Below, piece after piece: positions 1 through 4,747 of a stretch of 5,840 nt of DNA. Source of the stretch: Nitrospira sp. (GTDB taxonomy: Bacteria; Nitrospirota; Nitrospiria; Nitrospirales; Nitrospiraceae); the NCBI GenBank assembly GCA_025935475.1, contig JAICVE010000197.1, positions 1-5,840 on the forward strand. The letters run 5' to 3'. Positions within the stretch are counted from its first letter, which is position 1. The number at the start of each line of letters is the position of its first letter. Below the pieces are notes generated by a model. That model was not told the DNA's origin, ran no database searches, and saw only the letters and a list, made by a program, of their open reading frames with translations. The position numbers and the translations under genes are program-made.

Positions 1-19
1 ACCGCATCAATTGCCTCTC

Positions 20-41
20 CTGAGCCTCTCACGAGACTCAG
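20..41. repeat. Interrupted inverted repeat upstream of the efflux gene
   Basis: CTGAG (20-24) pairs with CTCAG (37-41), and inside them TCTC (27-30) pairs with GAGA (33-36). A two-base CC bulge interrupts one side. As RNA this would be a 9-pair hairpin with a very tight tip. No T-run follows, so it is a poor intrinsic terminator. It ends 48 bases before the efflux start codon, so it could be an operator for a local repressor or the end of an upstream transcript. No regulator gene is visible in the window, so the role is unknown. Confidence 0.35.
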
Positions 42-89
42 TAAATGTTATCGAGAGTGCCGCGTCCAGCCTGGTAGGATGCGCCGGTG

Positions 90-1340
90 ATGAGCGACAC
101 GTCGACTGTCCCCGCACGTCCGCGTGCTGCGATTCTCTTCATTCTCATTACAGTTCTGCTCGACATGCTGTCGTTCGGTATCGTGATTCCGGTGCTGCCA
201 AAGCTCGTGGAGGAGTTTCTTTCCGGCGACACGGCCGAGGCGGCTGTGATCTACGGTCTGATGGGCACGGCCTGGGCCCTGATGCAGTTCATATGCGCGC
301 CGATCCAGGGCGCGCTGTCGGACCGTTTCGGGCGGCGGCCAGTCGTGTTGCTGTCGAATCTCGGATTGGGCCTCGACTATATCGTGATGGCGCTGGCGCC
401 GAACGTCCTCTGGCTTATCATCGGCCGGACGATTTCTGGCATCGCATCGTCCAGTTTCAGTACTGCTGGCGCCTATATCGCGGACGTGACGCCGGTGGAG
501 GAGCGGGCAGCTGCCTACGGCAAGATCGGCATGGTCTTCGGCCTGGGTTTCGTCTTCGGGCCAGCGTTGGGCGGGTGGCTCGGGTCATTTGATCCGCGGT
601 TGCCGTTTTGGGGCGCGGCGGCTCTCAGCCTCTTGAATGCCGGCTATGGATTCTTCGTGCTTCCCGAATCCTTGCCGCCGCAGAGCCGGATGGCCTTCGG
701 CTGGCGGCGGGCGAACCCGGTCGGCGCGCTGGTGCTGCTGCGTTCGCACCATGAACTGTTCGGCCTCGCGGCCGTGGCGTTCCTTGGCTATCTCGCTCAT
801 GCGGTGCTCCCGAGCACATCGGTCCTGTACATGGGCTATCGCTATGGCTGGGGCACGGCATCCGTCGGATTGATGATGGCCGGTGTCGGCGTCGCCGCTA
901 TGATTGTCCAAGGCGGTCTGATCCGTCCGATCACGGCACGATTCGGCGAACGAGCCACGCTGCTGGCGGGCTCACTCAGCGGCGCGGCCGGATTTTTTAC
1001 CTATGGGGTGGCGACGGAGGGTTGGATCTTCTGCCTGGGCATTCCGATCATGGCCTTCTGGGGACTGTCCGGTCCGGCCACGCAGGCGCTGATGAGCCGG
1101 CGGGTACGCCTGTCCGAGCAGGGACAATTGCAAGGCGCGATTGCGAGCATCAACGGCGTCGCAGGTTTGCTCGGTCCAACGCTCTTCACGGAAGTATTTG
1201 CCTCCTTCATCGGTCCAGGCGCAGCGGGGCATCTCCCCGGTGCGCCATTTCTCTTAGCCTCGCTTCTGCTCGTCAGCGCCGCCGCCATTGCTTGGCGCAC
1301 GACTGATCCGAGCCGTCAGCTGCCTCGTTACCGTAACTAA
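90..1340 (+). CDS. Tet-type (TCR/Tet family) MFS drug/proton antiporter
   Basis: This is an inner-membrane major facilitator pump of about 416 residues with roughly 12 hydrophobic segments, the usual size for TetA-like drug:H+ antiporters. Seen in the sequence: TM1 carries an acidic residue (D25) before GIVIPVLP. The loop 2-3 signature GALSDRFGRR lies at 74-83 and GRTISGI at 112-118. The antiporter motif GLGFVFGPALGG lies at 151-162. SEQGQLQGAIASINGVAGLLGP (342-363, split here as SEQGQLQG plus its continuation) closely resembles the TetA C-terminal half. The ATG at 90 is preferred because AGGA at 76-79 sits 10 bases upstream, but an in-frame GTG at 87 is equally well placed and would add one residue. 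No tetR-like gene is divergent to it within the window. Known of the family: proton-driven export of tetracyclines or other small hydrophobic compounds. The actual substrate here cannot be read from the sequence, so tetracycline resistance should not be assumed. The family call is firm. Confidence 0.93.
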   Translation: MSDTSTVPARPRAAILFILITVLLDMLSFGIVIPVLPKLVEEFLSGDTAEAAVIYGLMGTAWALMQFICAPIQGALSDRFGRRPVVLLSNLGLGLDYIVMALAPNVLWLIIGRTISGIASSSFSTAGAYIADVTPVEERAAAYGKIGMVFGLGFVFGPALGGWLGSFDPRLPFWGAAALSLLNAGYGFFVLPESLPPQSRMAFGWRRANPVGALVLLRSHHELFGLAAVAFLGYLAHAVLPSTSVLYMGYRYGWGTASVGLMMAGVGVAAMIVQGGLIRPITARFGERATLLAGSLSGAAGFFTYGVATEGWIFCLGIPIMAFWGLSGPATQALMSRRVRLSEQGQLQGAIASINGVAGLLGPTLFTEVFASFIGPGAAGHLPGAPFLLASLLLVSAAAIAWRTTDPSRQLPRYRN

Positions 1341-1387
1341 GTGCAACGGCGTCAGTGTTATTCTCACAAGATCTGGGGTTTTCCACC

Positions 1388-1415
1388 TTGATGTCCGCCG
1401 AGGATTTCTTACAAA
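1388..1415 (+). promoter_or_regulatory. Weak sigma70-type promoter candidate
   Basis: TTGATG (1388-1393) resembles a -35 box (4 of 6 matches to TTGACA), and TACAAA (1410-1415) resembles a -10 box (4 of 6 matches to TATAAT) after a 16-base spacer. Initiation would fall near 1422, leaving a leader of about 38 bases before the preferred ATG at 1460. If real, it would rule out the longer GTG start at 1355 and make the repeat protein independent of the efflux gene. The match is modest and unsupported by other data. Confidence 0.3.
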
Positions 1416-1459
1416 ATACACATTGGTACGCATCCGTATGCATGGCGACAGGTGTTCCA

Positions 1460-2161
1460 ATGCGAGCGAAACGGCGTCACGTCATCTTTGCCGCCATCCT
1501 CATGGTAGGTCTTGCCTATCCTCCTCTGTCGCCGGCACGGGACCGAGCGGCTGATCACAGCCCTTCCGTCCCGGTGCTTGATCCTCCTTCCATGGGGAAG
1601 CCTCCGGTGGCCGACGGCGTCGTTGACCGTTATCTGTTGAATCCACGCGGAGACGTCAGTGGTTTGTTGCTGCGCGATGGCTCCCAAATGCACGTCACGC
1701 TCCGTGCGGCTCAAGACCTCACGACGGCGATCCAGCCAGGCGATCATGTGCGAGTGCATGGACGCCGCGTTTCTGATTCACCACTCGTGAAACCCGACGT
1801 GATCATCAACGTGACTGATGGCAGGTCCTTCACGGTGCCCTATCGGCTGGATCTTCCGATGCCGCCAAGGGAAGAACGACCGACCGTTACTGAGATGAAT
1901 GCCGCTGGAACCATCCGAGTGCTGCTCTATGACCATTTAAAAGACGTCGTCAATGGTGCGCTCCTGTCCGACGGCACCCAGGTCCGCTTGCCTCCTGATG
2001 TGGGCGAGCACTTTCATGCATCGTTGCAACAGAACATGGACGTGGAGGTCAGAGGGTATGGGACGACAACGCCCTATGGGAGCGCACTCGAGGCGAGCGC
2101 AATCGGACGAAAGGGCCAACCGCTCACGCATCTCGACGCGTCCACCCAGCATCTCCGCTGA
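1460..2161 (+). CDS. Exported hypothetical protein with two tandem OB-like repeats
   Basis: This 233-residue protein has a plausible Sec signal peptide: basic MRAKRRH, a hydrophobic core at about 8-20, and a likely cut after SPA (residue 26). A Pro-rich linker follows, then two related units at about 53-118 and 150-216. Each has G-x-(V/I), then (G/K)DVxx(G/N)xLL, then a DG(S/T)Q turn, a stretch of beta strands and an (Q)PGD/QNMDVxVxG edge. That layout resembles a duplicated small beta-barrel (OB-like) domain, but this is inferred from pattern and no named family is claimed. No catalytic motif is visible. The frame is open back to a GTG at 1355 and has an ATG at 1442. The ATG at 1460 is chosen because AGG (1450-1452) lies 7 bases upstream and it places the signal peptide at the N-terminus. 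The role is unknown, with a periplasmic or envelope binding function possible. It may be cotranscribed with the hydrolase 53 bases downstream. Confidence 0.75.
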   Translation: MRAKRRHVIFAAILMVGLAYPPLSPARDRAADHSPSVPVLDPPSMGKPPVADGVVDRYLLNPRGDVSGLLLRDGSQMHVTLRAAQDLTTAIQPGDHVRVHGRRVSDSPLVKPDVIINVTDGRSFTVPYRLDLPMPPREERPTVTEMNAAGTIRVLLYDHLKDVVNGALLSDGTQVRLPPDVGEHFHASLQQNMDVEVRGYGTTTPYGSALEASAIGRKGQPLTHLDASTQHLR

Positions 2162-2203
2162 CACGACGTTCCTGATCCCGCCCAGGGTGTCGTTGATGGT
2201 CCT

Positions 2204-2208
2204 GAAGG
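2204..2208 (+). promoter_or_regulatory. Ribosome binding site that decides the hydrolase start
   Basis: GAAGG at 2204-2208 lies 6 bases before the ATG at 2215 but only 3 bases before the adjacent in-frame ATG at 2212. The spacing favours initiation at 2215. Confidence 0.55.
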
Positions 2209-2214
2209 CCGATG

Positions 2215-2916
2215 ATGTCCAGACATCTCACGAGGTCATTGACTATTCGAGTATCGGACTCGGCGGGCGATGTCGGGGCCTTGCTGCTTCGTCCGGACAA
2301 TGCCAACTGCCTGTTGGTGTTTGCGCACGGTGCAGGGGCGGGGATGCATCACCCCTTCATGGAGCGTCTCGCCGTACAACTTGCTGGCTGCGGCGTGGCG
2401 ACGCTGCGGTATCACTTTCCCTATATGCAGCACCAACGAAAAAGGCCCGATCCTCCGGCGGTAGTCACTGCGACAGTACGGGCTGCCGTCGCGGCGGCAT
2501 CGGAAACGGCGCCTGGCTTGCCCCTTTTGGCGGGAGGCAAGTCGTTCGGGGGGCGCATGACCTCACTGACGGTTGCCGACGAACGATCTGCCCCGAGTCC
2601 GGGGATCGCTTCCATACGGGGGGTCGTGTTTATCGGGTTTCCCTTGCATCCGGCAGGCCGTCCCGGCATGCAGCGTGCCGAGCATTTGGCTCGAGTGCGG
2701 ATTCCGATGCTTTTTCTTCAAGGGACGCGCGATGCGCTGGCCGATCTCGCCCTCTTGCGTCCGCTCTGCAACAACCTCGCGCCTCTTTCCACCTTGCATG
2801 TGATAGACGGCGGGGACCATTCCTTCCATCTGCTGAAGCGGTCTGGGAAGACCGACGCCGACGTCTTTGCTGAACTGGCACACACCGTGGCGTCGTGGGC
2901 GGAGACTCTGGTCTAG
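2215..2916 (+). CDS. Alpha/beta hydrolase, KANL3/Tex30-like family
   Basis: The product is a 233-residue soluble alpha/beta-hydrolase, a typical length for the bacterial KANL3/Tex30-like (dienelactone-hydrolase-related) group. Residue numbers here count from the ATG at 2212; subtract one for the preferred start. The early strand ends in LLVFAHGAGAGMHHPFM (34-50), the HGAG oxyanion region typical of this family. The nucleophile elbow is GGKSFGGRM (108-116), with S111 as the predicted nucleophile. The acid is probably D174 in LQGTRDALAD, and the base H203 in DGGDHSF. The complete Ser-Asp-His set suggests an active esterase or thioesterase-like enzyme, but the substrate is unknown. No signal peptide or membrane segment is seen, so it should be cytoplasmic. 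It sits 53 bases after the exported repeat protein on the same strand and converges with the minus-strand 74-residue gene. The family call is strong, the function only general. Confidence 0.9.
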   Translation: MSRHLTRSLTIRVSDSAGDVGALLLRPDNANCLLVFAHGAGAGMHHPFMERLAVQLAGCGVATLRYHFPYMQHQRKRPDPPAVVTATVRAAVAAASETAPGLPLLAGGKSFGGRMTSLTVADERSAPSPGIASIRGVVFIGFPLHPAGRPGMQRAEHLARVRIPMLFLQGTRDALADLALLRPLCNNLAPLSTLHVIDGGDHSFHLLKRSGKTDADVFAELAHTVASWAETLV

Positions 2917-2931
2917 ATCCGCAGCTCCAGC

Positions 2932-2954
2932 CTTGTGGGTTGCAGCTTCACAAG
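2932..2954. terminator. Weak hairpin between convergent genes
   Basis: CTTGTG (2932-2937) and CACAAG (2949-2954) form a perfect 6-base stem around an 11-base loop. It lies in the 53-base gap where the plus-strand hydrolase (ends 2916) and the minus-strand 74-residue gene (ends 2970) meet. A shared terminator would be expected there. Neither strand has a T-run after the stem, so intrinsic termination is doubtful. Confidence 0.25.
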
Positions 2955-2969
2955 CCTAGAAGCGCGTGT

Positions 2970-3194
2970 TTATCTCAGGTCTCGGACTGGTCCGCGCCAC
3001 AGACCCTCCGGCACTTGCTCCAACGGGACGAGCTGATTAAACCACCGGACGACAAATTTTCCTCCGATCTCGGTGGCCTTTGGCTGCATCTGGATGACTT
3101 GGAGCAACACCTTGAAGTGGACATGCGAGGACAGGTTGTCGTAGCGGAACCAGTAGAATCCGGCCTGATCTGGCGGAGGGGTCGCGAGAGTCAT
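2970..3194 (-). CDS. Small hypothetical protein (GFYWFR motif)
   Basis: This is a 74-residue protein of no family I can name. Near the N-terminus is PPPDQAGFYWFRYDN (6-20). The middle has alternating hydrophobic residues, suggesting beta strands (HFKVLLQVIQM, 26-36, and KFVVRWF, 46-52). The C-terminus reads EGLWRGPV (63-70). The Tyr/Trp/Phe-rich, strand-like layout suggests a small compact beta domain, which is inference. There is no signal peptide, membrane helix or Cys pair. The start is well supported: AAGG (3205-3202, minus strand) sits 7 bases before the ATG. That site is partly inside an inverted repeat that could form a hairpin. The gene lies downstream of the small Cys/His protein on the same strand and could be cotranscribed with it across 109 bases. 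Confidence 0.6.
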   Translation of the reverse strand: MTLATPPPDQAGFYWFRYDNLSSHVHFKVLLQVIQMQPKATEIGGKFVVRWFNQLVPLEQVPEGLWRGPVRDLR

Positions 3195-3202
3195 TGACGC
3201 AC

Positions 3203-3229
3203 CTTACGACGAGTTTAACGTATCGTAAG
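3203..3229 (-). promoter_or_regulatory. Inverted repeat overlapping a ribosome binding site
   Basis: CTTACGA (3203-3209) and TCGTAAG (3223-3229) are perfect 7-base arms around a 13-base spacer. On the minus strand, the arm nearer the gene contains AAG of the AAGG ribosome binding site (3205-3202) of the 74-residue protein. A transcript folding here would pair away that site. A second, overlapping inverted pair (ACGACG at 3206-3211 with CGTCGT at 3231-3236) could form a competing fold. The element could instead be a DNA operator. Confidence 0.4.
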
Positions 3230-3252
3230 CCGTCGTGGATATTCGTAAAGCT

Positions 3253-3264
3253 GGGGAGTTCCCC
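3253..3264. repeat. Short GC-rich inverted repeat
   Basis: GGGGA (3253-3257) and TCCCC (3260-3264) are perfect arms around two bases, flanked by a further C-G pair (3251/3266). A TTTAAAAAAA stretch follows on the plus side. There is no U-run after the hairpin on either strand, so it is not a typical terminator. It lies in the gap between the two small minus-strand genes, and its role is unknown. Confidence 0.25.
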
Positions 3265-3303
3265 GGTTTAAAAAAATCCTACGTAGCCTTGTTCGACATT
3301 GCT

Positions 3304-3651
3304 TCAGACTGGAGCCAGCCCAGATTCCTGATCGAGGGCCTCAACCAGTATCTCACCGTCGCCGAACGGGAGACTCAGCTGTGCGGCAGGCATTCGATGC
3401 GTGCGCCGCCGCCGCCAAGGCGTCGCGCAGTTCGGCACCGTCGTCGACCCCGACGATCTGGGCTGGATGCGAGGACGTCTCGGCCTTCGCAGTGGATGCT
3501 GTTTCATCTTAAGTTCTTTAATTTGATGTAGTAAGACTTTCTCGTGGTCGATACAAATGCCGTGGGAAGTGACTTCGACGTCGAAGAGACCGATCTCGCC
3601 GATCAGCGTCTCCTTCCCTTCAGTCTCACACCAGGCACAAACGACTTTCAT
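3304..3651 (-). CDS. Small CxxC / HGxCxxH protein with anomalous tail
   Basis: The first 50 or so of 115 residues look like a real small domain. CAWC (C5, C8) is followed by a short strand region, then HGICIDH (H30, C33, H36) and a helix-like KVLLHQIKELK. The spaced Cys and His residues suggest a single metal (zinc) site, which is inference. I recall similar short proteins of about 50-70 residues but cannot name the family. From residue 53 on the character changes to an Arg/Pro-rich stretch (PLRRPRRPRIQPRSS) and a low-complexity RRRR run, ending in a normal-looking GDGEILVEALDQE segment. In the next frame a TGA occurs right at the end of the domain, near 3503. This tail is therefore probably read-through after an indel, or a join to other remains. 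The ATG is the only start that keeps CAWC intact. It lacks a visible ribosome binding site, which lowers confidence in expression. Confidence 0.5.
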   Translation of the reverse strand: MKVVCAWCETEGKETLIGEIGLFDVEVTSHGICIDHEKVLLHQIKELKMKQHPLRRPRRPRIQPRSSGSTTVPNCATPWRRRRTHRMPAAQLSLPFGDGEILVEALDQESGLAPV

Positions 3652-3670
3652 AACAACAGTAAATGAGCAA

Positions 3671-3699
3671 AGTTAATGCCGGAAATGATCATGAGTTAA
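3671..3699 (-). promoter_or_regulatory. Very weak promoter candidate, TTAACT direct repeat
   Basis: On the minus strand TTAACT (3699-3694) and TTAACT (3676-3671) are separated by exactly 17 bases, the spacing of a sigma70 promoter. As boxes they match only 4 of 6 (-35) and 3 of 6 (-10). Transcription would begin about a dozen bases before the start codon of the small Cys/His protein. That would suit a gene with no visible ribosome binding site. The exact repeat could also be chance. Confidence 0.2.
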
Positions 3700-3999
3700 C
3701 ACGCTTCGGGACCCATTCGATTCACGGACATTGTAGCAGCGAGCGTACATCGAAGGAATGTGTTTCGCAGAAACCGCCGATTCGGCAGGCGTAAATCGAT
3801 CGAAGCGAAATGCATACAAGAAGGACTTCATTGAACAGGTGAATGGTACTGACCTGCTCGGCGGAGGATAGTCGATTCAAAGAAGCTTGGGAATTCGAAG
3901 GACTGCGTAGGAGGAATGGGGGACGTTCTTGGGTAGGGTTGATGGTTCATTTGAGCAATGAACAAGACTGACGGCGAAGCCAATGTATTCCAATGTGGC

Positions 4000-4017
4000 T
4001 TGGCTTGCACCAGCCAA
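4000..4017 (-). terminator. Hairpin just past the lipoprotein stop codon
   Basis: TTGGCT (4000-4005) and AGCCAA (4012-4017) form a perfect 6-base stem with a 6-base loop, starting 5 bases beyond the lipoprotein stop on the minus strand. The location suits a transcript end or 3' protective hairpin. No T-run follows on the minus strand, so it is not a standard intrinsic terminator. Confidence 0.3.
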
Positions 4018-4022
4018 TTGGG

Positions 4023-4556
4023 TTAATGCATGTCGATGCTACCTGGAACGGACGGCACATAATTCGGATCGACATTTTCCCAGATCCCTGCATGATCGCC
4101 GCTCGCTCCCCAGCCTCGCATATATAGGAGCGTGAGCACCGGTTCAGTCTGGTATCGCTGTGTACCTGTCACCCGACCGACGACTGTCGCACGCGCCCAG
4201 TTTCGAAACTTTGGCGGGACCTGCTGCTTCGACATCATGACCCAGTATGAGCCGGCTTCAGGACCCCCAGAATCGGCGGGACGGTGAGGCTTGTTATCCT
4301 GGTCCAGGGGACGATTCTTCAGACGTAGCATCAGGACCGTATCGTGTTCTTCCTCTTCCATGATCGTGCCTCCCAACAGCACGACCTTTCCAACATACGG
4401 TTGCGGATTTGTACTCAGCATGGTGAGCGTGACTCCAGGCTCAGCCATCCACGTAAACCGCCGCGGCACAGCGGCACAACCCCAGAGCGCAACCATCATT
4501 GTGGCGATCAAAGTAAGGCACACGGTCCATCGCGGCACCCTGCCATAAGCGGTCAT
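4023..4556 (-). CDS. Slp-family outer-membrane lipoprotein
   Basis: This is a 177-residue lipoprotein of the Slp family (starvation lipoprotein). The N-terminus has a basic start, a hydrophobic stretch (WTVCLTLIATMMVALWG, 10-26) and a lipobox LWGC with the lipidated Cys at 27. The residue after Cys is Ala, not Asp, so by the usual sorting rule it should go to the outer membrane. Family-type features follow: PYVGKVVLLGGTI (53-65), a run of acidic residues (67-70), RPLD (82-85), ATVVGRVTG (123-131) and a late PVL (139-141). Length is close to that of E. coli Slp. The start is supported by AAGGA (4567-4563, minus strand) 6 bases upstream. Known of the family: envelope proteins induced by carbon starvation or stationary phase, with no defined enzymatic activity. 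The gene is divergent from the Ada-AlkA gene across 191 bases. The C-terminal YVPSVPGSIDMH is complete, with no sign of truncation. Confidence 0.87.
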   Translation of the reverse strand: MTAYGRVPRWTVCLTLIATMMVALWGCAAVPRRFTWMAEPGVTLTMLSTNPQPYVGKVVLLGGTIMEEEEHDTVLMLRLKNRPLDQDNKPHRPADSGGPEAGSYWVMMSKQQVPPKFRNWARATVVGRVTGTQRYQTEPVLTLLYMRGWGASGDHAGIWENVDPNYVPSVPGSIDMH

Positions 4557-4747
4557 ACACTGTCCTTGGTGTCAGGTGAAAAAGCGGGTGGGCGCATTCT
4601 ACGTGTTTGGCCCTTCCCCGTCTATGGCATCTCGATTTGATCAGTCGTACGGCGTATGCTCTTCCTGTCGCAGGAGTTCAGGTCCGAATCCGGCGAGTGT
4701 TCGGCCATTGCATCTTTTACAGTAGACGGTACCGTGATGAGAACCCG
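4557..4747. promoter_or_regulatory. Divergent intergenic region, lipoprotein / Ada-AlkA
   Basis: These 191 bases must carry the promoters for both divergent genes. The lipoprotein side has its AAGGA ribosome binding site (4563-4567). The Ada-AlkA side has the palindrome at 4726-4735. I could not identify convincing -35/-10 pairs, and no clear Ada-box (AAAGCGCA or AATT-N6-GCAA) is present. The glycosylase frame stays open upstream of its ATG to an in-frame GTG at 4697, but nothing supports that longer start. Confidence 0.5.
4726..4735. repeat. Perfect 10-base palindrome before Ada-AlkA
   Basis: ACGGTACCGT is a perfect palindrome ending 12 bases before the ATG at 4748. Its position suits an operator site, possibly autoregulatory, since the downstream protein carries an AraC-type DNA-binding domain. 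That link is only positional, and a 10-base palindrome can also arise by chance. Confidence 0.4.

Larger units (their letters stand above)
3652..4022. other. 371-base intergenic stretch without a convincing gene
   Basis: The base composition is visibly more AT-rich than the flanking genes. Short frames exist: plus 3663-3794 (43 residues, no ribosome binding site) and plus 3843-3971 (42 residues, with AGGTGA abutting the ATG). None resembles a known protein. Small palindromes occur: GCCGA-T-TCGGC (3776-3786), TCGATCGA (3796-3803) and CAGGT/ACCTG arms (3836-3840, 3852-3856). No tRNA, rRNA or transposon ends were recognised. The left part must hold the promoter of the small Cys/His gene, and the right part the transcript end of the lipoprotein gene. 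Confidence 0.5.

Noticed and set aside
79..90. Three-codon frame ATG CGC CGG TGA overlapping the efflux start (TGATG)
   Set aside because: AGGA at 76-79 overlaps its ATG and so cannot serve it. It is best read as part of the leader, not a real upstream peptide.
11..592. 193-residue plus-strand frame inside the efflux gene
   Set aside because: It is Arg/Cys-rich, out of frame with the clear MFS protein and has no recognisable motif: a shadow of the real gene.
1953..2873. 306-residue plus-strand frame spanning the end of the repeat protein and most of the hydrolase
   Set aside because: It overlaps two better supported genes in another frame, is rich in Arg/Ser/Gly without domain structure, and would break the intact hydrolase catalytic set.
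3715..3735. TTCGATTC stretch resembling a tRNA T-loop
   Set aside because: No acceptor, D or anticodon stems could be drawn around it.
3663..3794. 43-residue plus-strand frame in the intergenic stretch
   Set aside because: It has no ribosome binding site and no recognisable motif. It is mentioned only within the gap description.
3828..4010. 60-residue minus-strand frame (Pro/Ser-rich)
   Set aside because: It has no ribosome binding site, no motif and a composition typical of a chance frame.
4700..4725. Possible Ada box (TTGC near 4709, read as GCAA on the other strand)
   Set aside because: The partner AATT at the required 6-base spacing is absent.
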